64,000 nucleotides of DNA from Solirubrobacterales bacterium (GTDB lineage Bacteria; Actinomycetota; Thermoleophilia; Solirubrobacterales; Solirubrobacteraceae). Under the pieces are notes generated by a model. The model was not told the origin of the DNA and did no database searches. It was given only the letters and a program-made list of their open reading frames with translations. The stretch covers positions 1-64,000 of the forward strand of contig PKXY01000034.1 of NCBI GenBank assembly GCA_003132505.1. The letters run 5' to 3'. Each line of letters opens with the position of its first letter. Position 1 is the stretch's first letter. A program made the translations under genes and the position numbers. This document shows positions 1 to 10,071 of the stretch, in pieces.

Positions 1-152
1 AACAACAACACCGGCCGCTCAAACGTCGCCACAACCTCACGCATCACATGCACCGCCTCCGACTCCAACGCCTCCAAATGCGTCAGCCTCGTTGCGGAGG
101 TCATCGACCCGCGGCCGCCGCCGGGGCGCGGCCGAAGTTGCTCGCGAAACAT
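1..152 (-). CDS. cysD: Sulfate adenylyltransferase subunit 2, N-terminal fragment
   Basis: This is the 5' end of a gene that runs off the left edge. Read on the minus strand from ATG at 152 it gives MFREQLRPRPG..., then MTSATRLTHLEALESEA and VHVMREVVATFERPVLL. The latter matches the usual CysD N-terminus (L-x-x-LE-x-ES-x-x-I-x-REV...F..PV). CysD with CysN makes adenylyl sulfate from ATP and sulfate, the substrate of the reductase encoded just upstream. The 152 start lies 4 nt after the cysH stop, fitting translational coupling. ATG at 104 is the alternative and would begin closer to the conserved part. About 50 residues are visible and the PP-loop motif lies outside the window. Confidence 0.8.
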   Translation of the reverse strand, partial: MFREQLRPRPGGGRGSMTSATRLTHLEALESEAVHVMREVVATFERPVLL

Positions 153-156
153 CTAC

Positions 157-804
157 TCAGGCGTCCAGGTGGAGGCCGCACTCGACCTTGTCGCTGTCGG
201 CCCAGCGACCCTCGCGGCCGCTACCCGGCAGCGTGCACGGACTGCAGCCGATCGAGGCATAGCCGCGGTCATGCAAGGAGTTGTACGGGACGTTGTGGCG
301 AGCGATGTAGTCCCAGACCGCGTGATCGGTCCAGTCCGCGAGCGGGTTCGCTTTCCAGACTCCACGGCGCGCGTCGAACTCGAGCTTGCGCGCATCCGCC
401 CGAGTCGCTGCCTGCTCGCGTCGCAGTCCCGTGATCCAGGCGTCGAGCTCGTCGAGCGCGCTGTCGAGCGCCGCGACCTTGCGCACCGAGCAGCAATGGC
501 TCGCGGTCCATGGGACGCCGGCCGGGTCTTGCGCGTCGAACACCTCAACGCGGATGCCATAGTGGTTCTCCAGGTCACGCCACGCCTGATAGGTCTCGGG
601 GAACAGTGCTCCGGTGTCGATCGTAAAGACGCGCGCGGCTGGCTCGAGCTTGAGCAGCATGTCGATCAGCACCGCCTCCTCCTTCTGGAAGGAGCAAGCG
701 AGCGCGAGTCGGGGATGGTAGCGCTCGAGCATGTGGCTCAGCACGCCGTGGGCGTCGTGGCTCTCGAGGTCCGCCGGCGCCGGCGCTGTGGCTAGACCGC
801 GCAT
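157..804 (-). CDS. cysH: Assimilatory adenylyl-sulfate (APS/PAPS) reductase
   Basis: A 215-residue PAPS-reductase-family enzyme that reduces activated sulfate to sulfite in the cytoplasm. Visible are a PP-loop-like SFQKEEAVL near residues 38-46, TIDTGALFPETY at 61-72, the cysteine pair Cys104-Cys105 in SHCCSVRKV, Cys187 and Cys190 in GCSPC, and a C-terminal ECGLH with the catalytic Cys209. The CC...CxxC set is that of [4Fe-4S] reductases that use APS, so APS is the likelier substrate. ATG at 804 was chosen because GGGAGG lies 4 nt upstream and the start overlaps the cysI stop by 13 bp. An open frame continues upstream to 1623 but it is antisense-like noise inside cysI. Confidence 0.93.
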   Translation of the reverse strand: MRGLATAPAPADLESHDAHGVLSHMLERYHPRLALACSFQKEEAVLIDMLLKLEPAARVFTIDTGALFPETYQAWRDLENHYGIRVEVFDAQDPAGVPWTASHCCSVRKVAALDSALDELDAWITGLRREQAATRADARKLEFDARRGVWKANPLADWTDHAVWDYIARHNVPYNSLHDRGYASIGCSPCTLPGSGREGRWADSDKVECGLHLDA

Positions 805-2576
805 TCGCCCTCCCCGCGAACGACCTCGAACGGCTCGGAGCGGCTCCAGTCGATGAAGTTGTTCATCGACTCGAGACTGAACTGCGGCGGCAGCGCGAGA
901 TCCTTGACGAGCTCCTCGAATTGGGCCGTGCCGACACGATCGACGAACGCGTTGAACTCCTCGCCGTCGCCGCGCGTACTTTCGTAGTGACGCACCCAGC
1001 GCTCGACCGCTTCCGGTACGCGCTTGGCCGGCAACCGCGCCTTCAGCCGGTGCCCCATGACGACGCTGCCACCCTCGTAGTGCCCTGCGAGGTGGGGGAT
1101 ATAGGCCGGAACGCTGCGCTCGCCAACCTTGATCGCCGCGCCGTAGAAACCGATGCTTGCGACGTGGTGCTGGCCGCAGCCGTTCGGGCAGCCGCTCATT
1201 TTGACGTGGATCCGAGCGGTGAGCGGGTCGTCGATCGCCATTTCCGCGATCCGTTCGCTGACCGCCCGATTGAGTCCCATCGAGCTCGTGATACCCAGCT
1301 TGCAACTGTCCGTGCCGGGGCAGCTCACGATATCGGCGATCGTCCGCGGGCCGAGCCCGTCCAGCTCGAGTTCGCCGAGCGCCAGCCAGACCCCATAGAG
1401 CGACTCGTCGCGCACCCAACGGAGCACCAGGTTCTGTTGGATGGTGGTCCGTGCAAAGCCACCGCTGAAGTCGCGCATGATCTGTGCGAGCCCGCGGAAC
1501 TGGTCCGGCGAGAGGTCCCCGCGCGGGATCTTGACTTCCACCGTCGAGTACCCGGTCTGCCGCTGCTTCTGCACGTTTGCGTCGACGAACCGCTCGAATT
1601 CCGTGGCATCGCCGTTTGGCCACGCGACCGCCTGCGGGGCCGGCGGCGCTGCGGCCACCTCATCGAAGATGAAGAGTTGTGGCGAGAAGTCACGCTCGGC
1701 GACCCAATCGCCGCGCAGCTCCTCCTCGACCATCTCGCGGAACGCGTCTCTGCCAACCCGGTCGACGAGCACCTTGATCCGCGCCCGCGCGCGATTGGCG
1801 CGCAGATCGTCCTGGCGGTTGAAGATCCGCAGCGCCGCCTCGGTCACCTTCAGATACTCGCCGTCGTCGGCGCCGACGAATTCGTAGAGAGTCGGCGCGA
1901 CGCGCGGCATGATCGACGTGCCGCCGCCGATCCTGATCTCGAAGCCGCGCCGGCCATCCTTGATGCGCGGGATGAAGCCGCCGTCGTGGATTCCGGTGAT
2001 CGCGCGGTCTTCATCGGTCGCCGAGAACGCGGTTTTGTACTTGCGCGGCATCAGCTGGCAGACCTCGTTGCGGACGAAGTAGCGCACGTAGGCACCGACA
2101 TAGGGCGTCGGGTCGAACAGCTCGTTCTCGCAGACCCCGGCCCAGGGGTCGCCGGTCACGTTGCGCACCGTGTTGCCGCAGCCTTCGCGCGAGGACAGGC
2201 CGGTCGCCGAGATCTCGCGGATCAGCTTCGCCGCGTCACGTAGCGACACGTGGTGCAGCTGCACGTTCTGCCGCGTTGTCAGGTGGCCCTTGCGCAGTGG
2301 TACATAGCGTTCGACGGCGTCGGCGAACGCATCTAGCTGCTCGGGGTTGATCCCGCCGAAAGGCAGCTTGACGCGGATCATCTGCCGCTCGGCCTGCCGC
2401 TGGCCGTACACGCCCTGCTTCAGGCGGAAACCGATGAACTCGCCCTCGGGGATATCGCCTGCAAGGAAAGCGCCCGCCTCCGTGTCGAAGTCATCGAACT
2501 CGCGCTCGATAATCGGGATCACGTGCCCGGGAACGTTTTCGTACACCTCGGGGTCGGCAAGGGAACCGCGTGCCAT
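792..2576 (-). CDS. cysI: Ferredoxin-type assimilatory sulfite reductase
   Basis: A 594-residue siroheme and [4Fe-4S] sulfite/nitrite reductase. It shows the two half-repeats of the family: ferredoxin-like domains near residues 45-110 and 330-400, and an arginine-rich siroheme region (TRQNVQLHH at 101-109, EGCGNTVRNVTG at 131-142). The cluster ligands are Cys419 and Cys425 (SCPGTDSCKLG) and Cys463 and Cys467 (SGCPNGCGQH). It lies first in the order cysI-cysH-cysD, so sulfite reduction is the likely role; nitrite reductases share the fold. The start at 2576 has no Shine-Dalgarno but has TAGTAT 7 nt upstream. Confidence 0.93.
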   Translation of the reverse strand: MARGSLADPEVYENVPGHVIPIIEREFDDFDTEAGAFLAGDIPEGEFIGFRLKQGVYGQRQAERQMIRVKLPFGGINPEQLDAFADAVERYVPLRKGHLTTRQNVQLHHVSLRDAAKLIREISATGLSSREGCGNTVRNVTGDPWAGVCENELFDPTPYVGAYVRYFVRNEVCQLMPRKYKTAFSATDEDRAITGIHDGGFIPRIKDGRRGFEIRIGGGTSIMPRVAPTLYEFVGADDGEYLKVTEAALRIFNRQDDLRANRARARIKVLVDRVGRDAFREMVEEELRGDWVAERDFSPQLFIFDEVAAAPPAPQAVAWPNGDATEFERFVDANVQKQRQTGYSTVEVKIPRGDLSPDQFRGLAQIMRDFSGGFARTTIQQNLVLRWVRDESLYGVWLALGELELDGLGPRTIADIVSCPGTDSCKLGITSSMGLNRAVSERIAEMAIDDPLTARIHVKMSGCPNGCGQHHVASIGFYGAAIKVGERSVPAYIPHLAGHYEGGSVVMGHRLKARLPAKRVPEAVERWVRHYESTRGDGEEFNAFVDRVGTAQFEELVKDLALPPQFSLESMNNFIDWSRSEPFEVVRGEGECAV

Positions 2577-2583
2577 TCCCGGA

Positions 2584-2589
2584 ATACTA
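2584..2589 (-). promoter_or_regulatory. -10 element of the cys operon (TAGTAT)
   Basis: On the minus strand TAGTAT lies 7 nt before the cysI ATG inside a 39-bp gap after the carboxylase epsilon gene. The short gap and lack of a ribosome binding site suggest a leaderless or nearly leaderless mRNA. No clear -35 was seen. Confidence 0.5.
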
Positions 2590-2615
2590 CTGAAAGGCGC
2601 TCCGCTTTCGCCTAA

Positions 2616-2849
2616 TTAGTCCGCGACCGCCTCGCGCCAGCCGGTCGGGCCCCGCAACTCGCCCCGAACCGCTTCCAACCGAGCCACCTGAAGCCACCTA
2701 CTCTCGACGCGGCCCGTCCCAGGCGATGCAGGCGGAGCCGTATCCCGAAGAAACCGCGACACGGCCGCAACAATCGCAGCCGTCTCGGCCTGCGAGGCGC
2801 CTGCAGAGCGCCCCGCACCAACAACCACGATCTTCTCAACCACGGTCAC
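2616..2849 (-). CDS. Acyl-CoA carboxylase epsilon-like small subunit
   Basis: A 77-residue protein starting with GTG at 2849, 31 bp after the carboxyltransferase gene on the same strand. The middle (SQAETAAIVAAVSRFLRD) is an amphipathic helix like the EELAALVAAL of actinobacterial epsilon subunits. The end carries the family-like SRWLQVARLEAVRG and GPTGWREAVAD (Trp-x-x-x-x-R-LE, then G-x-x-x-WR). Epsilon subunits bind and activate the alpha-beta acyl-CoA carboxylase complex. Assignment rests on this resemblance, size and position. An overlapping 75-residue frame (2612-2839) has no such similarity. The window ends before any biotin carboxylase gene is seen. Confidence 0.72.
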   Translation of the reverse strand: MTVVEKIVVVGAGRSAGASQAETAAIVAAVSRFLRDTAPPASPGTGRVESRWLQVARLEAVRGELRGPTGWREAVAD

Positions 2850-2880
2850 GCCTGCATTCTCGCCGATGGCGCGAGCATCT

Positions 2881-4446
2881 CTACAGCGGGATGTTCCCGT
2901 GCTTGCGCTTCGGTCCGGGCTCGCGCTTCGTCGCGAGCGCGTGCAGCGCGGTGATCAGCTTCGGTCGTGTCTCGTGCGGGATGATCACATCGTCGATGTA
3001 GCCGCGCTCGGCGGCCACGTACGGGTTGGCGAAGCGGGCCCTGTAGTCGTCCATCAAGGCTTGGCGACGCTCGGCCGGCGCGTCATGCCCGGCGAGCTCG
3101 CGCCTGTAGATGATGTTGGCGGCCCCTTCGGGTCCCATCACGGCCACCTCCGCAGTCGGCCAGGCGAAGTTGAAATCCGCCCCCAGGTGCTTCGAGGCCA
3201 TCACGTCATACGCGCCCCCGTACGCCTTGCGCGTGATCACCGTGATCTTCGGCACGGTCGCCTCGGCGAACGCGTACAGGAGCGTCGCGCCGTGGCGGAT
3301 GATCCCGCCCCATTCCTGCGCGGTTCCGGGCAGGAATCCGGGGACGTCGGTGAATGTGATGATCGGGATGTTGAAGGCGTCGCACGTGCGGACGAATCGC
3401 GCGGCTTTCGCCGACGCGTCGATGTCGAGTACGCCGGCGAGCGCCGCGGGCTGGTTGCCGACGATGCCGACAGCGATCCCGTCGAGGCGGGAGAAGCCGC
3501 ACACGATGTTGCGCGCATAGTGCTCGTGCACCTCGAGGAATTCGCCGTCGTCGACGATCAGGCGGATCACGGCGCGCATGTCGTAGGGCTTGTTCGGGCT
3601 GTCGGGAACGACGCTATCGAGCTCGAGGTCCATCCGCAGCGGATCGTCGGTCGTCTCGAGGTGTGGCGGCGACTCGAGGTTGTTCTGCGGCAGGAACGAC
3701 AGCAGGTAGCGCGCGTCCTCGAGGCAGTGATCCTCGTCCTCGGTCGCGAAATGCGCGACGCCGGACTTCGTGTTATGGGTCATCGCCCCGCCGAGTTCCT
3801 CGAAGCCGACCTCCTCGCCGGTGACCGTCTTGATCACGTCGGGGCCCGTGATGAACATGTGCGAGGTCTCCTTGACCATGAGGATGAAGTCGGTGATGGC
3901 GGGGGAGTAGACAGCGCCGCCCGCGCACGGACCCATCACGAGCGAGATCTGCGGTATTACGCCCGAGCAGGCGACATTGCGGAAGAAGACCTCGCCGTAG
4001 GCGCCGAGCGACACGACCCCTTCCTGGATCCGCGCGCCGCCGGAGTCGTTGATGCCGATCACGGGGCAGCCGATGCGCGCCGCGAGATCCATGATCTTGC
4101 AGATCTTCTCGCCCATCACCTCGCCGAGAGAGCCGCCGAAAACGGTGAAGTCCTGGCTGAAGACGCAGACGCGGCGGTCGTCGATCGTGCCGTGCCCGGT
4201 GATCACAGCATCGGCCAGGGGCCTCGTCTCGAGCATGTTGAAGTCAACTGTCCGGTGGCGTACAAAGCCATCGAGCTCCTGGAAGGAGCCCGGGTCGAGC
4301 AGCTTCTCGATCCGCTCCCGCGCCGTGTACTTGCCCTTGGCGTGCTGCTTCTCGACGGCCGGCCCCTCCGCGTGCGCGGCCTCCCGACGAAGCTCGCCGA
4401 GTTGTGCGAGCTTCTCGGCGTAGGTGTCCGGTGCGTGGCCTTCCAT
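2881..4446 (-). CDS. Acyl-CoA (propionyl-CoA) carboxylase carboxyltransferase subunit
   Basis: A crotonase-fold carboxyltransferase of about 521 residues that moves CO2 from biotin to an acyl-CoA. Visible are the N-terminal [13 protein letters not shown] (44-55), the oxyanion segments [12 protein letters not shown] (133-144) and [12 protein letters not shown] (172-183), and GFEELGG (214-220), in the usual order for PccB/AccD5. Its place between a methylmalonyl-CoA mutase and an epsilon-like subunit makes propionyl-CoA the likely substrate, giving methylmalonyl-CoA; acetyl-CoA use cannot be excluded. ATG at 4446 begins the conserved part; an in-frame GTG at 4482 would add 12 residues. Neither has a convincing Shine-Dalgarno. 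Confidence 0.92.
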   Translation of the reverse strand: MEGHAPDTYAEKLAQLGELRREAAHAEGPAVEKQHAKGKYTARERIEKLLDPGSFQELDGFVRHRTVDFNMLETRPLADAVITGHGTIDDRRVCVFSQDFTVFGGSLGEVMGEKICKIMDLAARIGCPVIGINDSGGARIQEGVVSLGAYGEVFFRNVACSGVIPQISLVMGPCAGGAVYSPAITDFILMVKETSHMFITGPDVIKTVTGEEVGFEELGGAMTHNTKSGVAHFATEDEDHCLEDARYLLSFLPQNNLESPPHLETTDDPLRMDLELDSVVPDSPNKPYDMRAVIRLIVDDGEFLEVHEHYARNIVCGFSRLDGIAVGIVGNQPAALAGVLDIDASAKAARFVRTCDAFNIPIITFTDVPGFLPGTAQEWGGIIRHGATLLYAFAEATVPKITVITRKAYGGAYDVMASKHLGADFNFAWPTAEVAVMGPEGAANIIYRRELAGHDAPAERRQALMDDYRARFANPYVAAERGYIDDVIIPHETRPKLITALHALATKREPGPKRKHGNIPL

Positions 4447-4545
4447 CGCGCTGGAGATCTTAGTTGCGTGCGCCAGAAGCACGAGAATGGGCGGTCGCGG
4501 CTGCCCAGCTCTCGCGGCGTGCGGCGCCCGGCTCGTGCCAGCTGC

Positions 4546-6186
<1,641 letters not shown>

Positions 6187-6198
6187 CGCCCAGGCAAG

Positions 6199-6204
6199 GA
6201 TATA
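6199..6204 (-). promoter_or_regulatory. -10 element of the mutase-carboxylase run (TATATC)
   Basis: TATATC on the minus strand ends 12 nt before the mutase ATG, within a 69-bp divergent gap that also holds the promoter of the glycan cluster. Confidence 0.4.
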
Positions 6205-6243
6205 TGCGCCGCGCGCTAGGACAGGAGACGTCGGATCAGCGAC

Positions 6244-6249
6244 TAGGAT
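6244..6249 (+). promoter_or_regulatory. -10 element of the first glycan operon (TAGGAT)
   Basis: TAGGAT lies 6 nt before the ATG of the UDP-xylose synthase gene, with no ribosome binding site between them; a leaderless start is suggested. Confidence 0.5.
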
Positions 6250-6255
6250 TCGCGG

Positions 6256-7206
6256 ATGGCGACCTGCTTAGTCACGGGCGGTGCCGGCTTCCTCGGCTCA
6301 CACCTCTGCGACGAGCTGCTGCGCCGCGAGCATCGCGTCATCTGTGTCGACAACCTCGAGACCGGGTCGCTCGTCAACATCGAGCACATCCGCGATTCGG
6401 CATTTGTTCATCTGAATCTCGATATCACCGATACCTACCACGTGGAGGAGCCGGTCGATTTCGTCTACCACCTGGCTTCGCCGGCTTCGCCGATCGATTA
6501 CCTCCGCCTGCCGTTGCATACGCTCAAGGTCGGGTCCTACGGAACGCACCACACGCTGGGCCTCGCGAAGGCCAAGCGTGCGCGGTTTCTACTGGCGTCG
6601 ACGAGCGAGATCTACGGCGATCCGCAGGAACACCCTCAGCGCGAGAGCTATTGGGGCCACGTGAACCCGATCGGCCCGCGCGGTGTCTACGACGAGGCAA
6701 AGCGCTACGCCGAGGCGCTGACGATGGCCTACCACCGCCAGCAGGGCGTCGATACCTCGATCGTTCGGATTTTCAACACCTACGGCTCACGGATGCGCGC
6801 CCACGACGGCCGCGTGATTCCGACACTCTTGCGCCAGGCTCTCGCGAACAGGCCGCTCACCGTGTTTGGTGACGGCTCCCAGACGCGATCGTTCTGTTTC
6901 GTCAGCGATCTGATCCGCGGCCTGATCGCGCTGGCAGAGTCCGGGCAGCACGCGCCGGTCAACATCGGCAACCCGGACGAGTTCACCCTGCTCGAGCTGG
7001 TCGAGGTCGTGCTCGAGGTGACCGGCGCGACCGCGCCGATCATTCACGAGGCTTTGCCGATCGATGATCCGAAGCAGCGCCGGCCGGACATCACGCTCGC
7101 TCGCGAGCTGCTCGACTGGACACCGGAGGTCGCGCTCAGCGACGGTCTGCGGCTGACGATCGAGCAGTCTCGGCCGGAACGCCTGCTGGGCGACCAGGCC
7201 GGGTAG
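6256..7206 (+). CDS. UDP-glucuronate decarboxylase (UDP-xylose synthase)
   Basis: A 316-residue extended short-chain dehydrogenase. It has the NAD motif GGAGFLG (8-14), the catalytic set Thr116/Ser117/Glu118 in STSEIYGDP and Tyr145-x-x-x-Lys149 in GVYDEAKR. It also has the signatures typical of UXS rather than of general epimerases: [19 protein letters not shown], then [15 protein letters not shown] converts UDP-glucuronate to UDP-xylose through an NAD-bound 4-keto intermediate in the cytoplasm. It is the first gene of the plus-strand run and is followed 55 bp later by the initiating glycosylphosphotransferase. No UDP-glucose dehydrogenase of the classic type is seen in the window. Confidence 0.88.
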   Translation: MATCLVTGGAGFLGSHLCDELLRREHRVICVDNLETGSLVNIEHIRDSAFVHLNLDITDTYHVEEPVDFVYHLASPASPIDYLRLPLHTLKVGSYGTHHTLGLAKAKRARFLLASTSEIYGDPQEHPQRESYWGHVNPIGPRGVYDEAKRYAEALTMAYHRQQGVDTSIVRIFNTYGSRMRAHDGRVIPTLLRQALANRPLTVFGDGSQTRSFCFVSDLIRGLIALAESGQHAPVNIGNPDEFTLLELVEVVLEVTGATAPIIHEALPIDDPKQRRPDITLARELLDWTPEVALSDGLRLTIEQSRPERLLGDQAG

Positions 7207-7261
7207 CCGCTTGCCTCAGCACACGCAACAAACAGCTCGGTTGAGGGTTATTGGAAGCGAG

Positions 7262-8830
7262 ATGGAGGCAGCGACAAAGCCGACCGACCTGCTCGAGACC
7301 CCGGGAGCGGACGAACTCGAGCAGCCGGTTCCAGGGCCGCGGCCGGTCGGACCGGCGCCCGTGGAGCGCGACATCAGCCGGCGGCCTCGCGACGTAAGAC
7401 GCAAGCGGCCGCCCGCCTTCTCCCTGCTGTTGCGCTGGGATACGGCGCGTCGCGCGGCTCGTGTCGTCGTGCTGCTCGCGCTCGACTTCGCGGGCGTTTC
7501 ACTCGCGATCTTCACAGCGCTCGCGCTCAAGGCCGTCGTCCACAATCAGTTCAACTTCTCCGCGATCTTCGACACGACGCGCCATTACGTCTCGTTCGCC
7601 TACCTCGTCACGGTGCTGATGTTCGCTCGCTCGAGGATGTACGCGGGGCGCGGCGAGCGACCTGGTCTGGTACGCATCCTCGCCTCGCTCTCCGAGGTGA
7701 CGCTCGTCGTCTTCATCTTCGCGGTCGTCAGCGCCCAGCAGTTCACCTCCTACTACATCTTCTACGGCTCGTTCGCCTTCGCGGTCTTCTACGTTTCGTC
7801 GCTGCGCTGGGCTTGCGAATGGGTCTCCGGCGAACTGCTGCGCGCTGCCGGATACCAGCGGCGCGCGGTGATCGTCGGCTCCGGTGGGCACATCGAGGCT
7901 GTCGCCAAGGCGCTGGGCAGCGGGCCGCACCCGGCGGTGTCGGTGGTCGGCTTCATCTCGCTCGAGCCACGTCCCGGCAACGGGCTACGCTCGCTCGGCA
8001 GCCTCGACGACCTCGGCAGCGCGCTCGTCGAGGAGCAAATCGACGAGGTGATCATCGCCGATCCGGATTTCCCGCAGCAGCGCGCGGTGGCGCTCGTCGA
8101 CCAAGCGCACGATCACGGGGTGCGGGTACGGATCGCACCGTCGACGATGGAGATCCTGATCCACCGGGCCGACTTCGTGCCGGGAGAGGTGCTGCCGCTG
8201 TTCGAGCTGCGCGCTCCGGTCTTCGAGGGCGTCGACTACGTCGTCAAGCGCACCTTCGACGTCGTGATCGCCTCGCTCCTGCTGATCGCGCTGAGCCCGT
8301 TGCTGGCGCTGATTGCGATCGCCGTGAAGCTCAGCTCGCGCGGGCCGGTGCTGTACCACTCGATCCGCGTCGGCATCGGCGGCGAAGCGTTTGCGTGCCT
8401 GAAGTTCCGGACGATGTTCGTCGACGCGGAGGCCTTGCAGGCTGAGCTCGAACCTCACAACGAGGCCACAGGCGCGCTGTTCAAGATCCGCGACGATCCG
8501 CGTCTCACCGGCGTCGGTCGCAGGCTCCGGCGCTACTCGCTCGACGAGCTGCCCCAGCTCGTCAACGTGCTCCGCGGCCAGATGTCTCTCGTCGGTCCAC
8601 GGCCGCTGCCGCAGCGTGATTACGAGCGCCTGGAGGATTGGCACATGAAGCGCTACCTCGTGCTGCCGGGAATGACCGGCCTCTGGCAGGTCTCGGGTCG
8701 CGCCGAGCTCTCCTTCGACGATCTCGTTCGACTGGACTTTCTCTACCTCGAACGCTGGTCGGTCTTCGTCGACCTGACCATCCTCGCCAAGACGCTGCCC
8801 GCTGTGATCTGGGGCCGCGGCGCGTTCTAG
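7262..8830 (+). CDS. Polyprenyl-phosphate hexose-1-phosphate transferase (glycan-initiating enzyme)
   Basis: About 522 residues. A basic N-terminal tail is followed by several membrane helices (roughly residues 60-190), a CoA-binding-like Rossmann region (RAVIVGSGGHIEAVAKALG), another membrane hairpin (VVIASLLLIALSPLLALIAIAV) and the C-terminal bacterial sugar transferase domain. That domain carries KFRTMFVDAE, GRRLRRYSLDELPQL and MSLVGPRPLPQRDYE. Such enzymes transfer hexose-1-phosphate from UDP-sugar to undecaprenyl phosphate and begin repeat-unit assembly on the inner membrane face. ATG at 7262 was preferred because GGAAG precedes it closely; TTG at 7211 is the other choice. It runs in line with the UXS gene. 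Confidence 0.92.
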   Translation: MEAATKPTDLLETPGADELEQPVPGPRPVGPAPVERDISRRPRDVRRKRPPAFSLLLRWDTARRAARVVVLLALDFAGVSLAIFTALALKAVVHNQFNFSAIFDTTRHYVSFAYLVTVLMFARSRMYAGRGERPGLVRILASLSEVTLVVFIFAVVSAQQFTSYYIFYGSFAFAVFYVSSLRWACEWVSGELLRAAGYQRRAVIVGSGGHIEAVAKALGSGPHPAVSVVGFISLEPRPGNGLRSLGSLDDLGSALVEEQIDEVIIADPDFPQQRAVALVDQAHDHGVRVRIAPSTMEILIHRADFVPGEVLPLFELRAPVFEGVDYVVKRTFDVVIASLLLIALSPLLALIAIAVKLSSRGPVLYHSIRVGIGGEAFACLKFRTMFVDAEALQAELEPHNEATGALFKIRDDPRLTGVGRRLRRYSLDELPQLVNVLRGQMSLVGPRPLPQRDYERLEDWHMKRYLVLPGMTGLWQVSGRAELSFDDLVRLDFLYLERWSVFVDLTILAKTLPAVIWGRGAF

Positions 8831-8845
8831 GGTCGCGGAGCAGGG

Positions 8846-9439
8846 CTGGCCTACTTCGAGCGTATTTGGGGCTCCTCGGAAGGGGCGTCGAAAGCTCGGC
8901 CGGAGCACTTCGTGCTCCGGCGCGACTTCCTCCTCGGACAGGTGGTGGCGGGGATGCGCATCTTGGATCTTGGCTGTGGTCTTGGGGATTTCGCCGCGGC
9001 GTTGGGCCAGCATGGTGCAGAGGCGGTTGGTTGTGACGTGGCGGGGGAGGCGCTGCGTCTTGCGCGGGTGCGGCATCCGGCGATCGAGTTCGTGCAGAGC
9101 GGGGAGGAGTTGCCGTTTGACCTGGGCTCGTTCGACGCGGTTTGGGCGGGCGAGGTCCTCGAGCACGTCCAGGACGTTCTCGGTCTGCTCGCCGAGGTTC
9201 ACCGCGTCCTGCGTCCCCACGGCCAGCTGATCGTCTCGACGCCAAACCACGGCCCAATGAAGCGGCTCCAAATCGGTCTCAGCCGTAATGCGTTCGAGAC
9301 CGCCTTCGATCCGCGCAGCGACCACGTCCGTTACTTCACGAAAAGCACGCTCCGCACCGCACTCGCCCTCTCCCAGTTCAGCCAGCCGCACGTCGCGTCG
9401 CGCAAGGGTCTGCTGCTGGCAACCGCCAAGGCCAACTAG
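8846..9439 (+). CDS. Class I SAM-dependent methyltransferase with probable non-canonical start
   Basis: A small methyltransferase. The SAM site is RILDLGCGLGDFAAALG, followed by GCDVAGEAL, the acidic post-II loop and GEVLEHVQDVLGLLAEVHRVLRPHGQLIVSTPN. The first usual start, GTG at 8912, begins only 14 residues before motif I. The frame stays open upstream to the preceding stop and encodes LAYFERIWGSSEG and ARPEHFVLRRDFLL, which looks like the helix that normally precedes motif I in this family. A CTG at 8846 with GGAG 5 nt upstream may be the true start (197 residues). The substrate is unknown; a sugar or lipid-linked glycan is inferred from context. Confidence 0.75.
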   Translation: MAYFERIWGSSEGASKARPEHFVLRRDFLLGQVVAGMRILDLGCGLGDFAAALGQHGAEAVGCDVAGEALRLARVRHPAIEFVQSGEELPFDLGSFDAVWAGEVLEHVQDVLGLLAEVHRVLRPHGQLIVSTPNHGPMKRLQIGLSRNAFETAFDPRSDHVRYFTKSTLRTALALSQFSQPHVASRKGLLLATAKAN

Positions 9440-10071
9440 TGCGCTGGTCCTTTACCAGCGAGCTGACCGCCAGCGAGCGCAATACTGGGGATGTGCCTCG
9501 TTTTGAGCTGTCAGAGGATCGTTGGATGCGCCTGCTCGAGAATGCCGATGCAGACGAGCTCTACCGGCTGATCGATGCGAACCGCGCCCACCTCGCGCGC
9601 TGGATGCCGTTTGTCGGGCAGACGCGTAGCGCGGCCGACTCGCTCGCCTTCATCGGCTCGGCGCGCCGGCAGCTCGCCGAGAACCGCGGCATGCAGATGG
9701 CGATCGTGGGCGGCGAGCGGATCATCGGCGTAGCGGGGTTTCACCGCATCGACTGGGCGCGCCGCTCGACGAGCATCGGCTACTGGCTTGCCGAGGACCA
9801 GCAGGGAGCCGGCACGATGACTTTGGCCGTCACCGCGCTCGTCGATCACGCGTTCGCCGGTTTCCGGCTGGCGCGCGTCGAGATCCGCGCAGGCGTCGAG
9901 AATCGACGCAGTCGCGCAATTCCCGAGCGGCTCGGCTTCCACGAGGAGGGCGTGGTCCGAGGCGCCGAGCGGATCGGCCCGCGCGTCATCGATCACGTGG
10001 TCTACGCGATGACCGGCGGCGAGTGGGAGCGCGTCAGTGCGAACCGCTCGCGTGATGCGCTGCGGGCTTGA
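9439..10071 (+). CDS. GNAT-family N-acetyltransferase (RimJ/RimL-like)
   Basis: A 210-residue acetyltransferase of the RimJ/RimL type. It has ELYRLIDANRAHLARWMPFV near residues 40-60, GERIIGVAGFHRIDW, SIGYWLAEDQQGAGTMT (the acetyl-CoA pyrophosphate loop) and VEIRAGVENRRSRAIPERLGFHEEGV. The family acetylates amino groups of proteins or small molecules; here it may modify an amino sugar or may simply be a neighbour. GTG at 9439 overlaps the last base of the preceding stop (taGTG); GTG at 9493 is an alternative closer to the conserved start. Its 3' end overlaps the convergent polymerase gene by 38 bp. Confidence 0.8.
   Translation: MRWSFTSELTASERNTGDVPRFELSEDRWMRLLENADADELYRLIDANRAHLARWMPFVGQTRSAADSLAFIGSARRQLAENRGMQMAIVGGERIIGVAGFHRIDWARRSTSIGYWLAEDQQGAGTMTLAVTALVDHAFAGFRLARVEIRAGVENRRSRAIPERLGFHEEGVVRGAERIGPRVIDHVVYAMTGGEWERVSANRSRDALRA

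Noticed and set aside
921-2243. 440-residue frame antisense to cysI
   Set aside because: Shadow of the sulfite reductase gene, which has complete family motifs.
7985-9391. 468-residue minus-strand frame
   Set aside because: Antisense to the glycosylphosphotransferase and methyltransferase; no recognisable fold.
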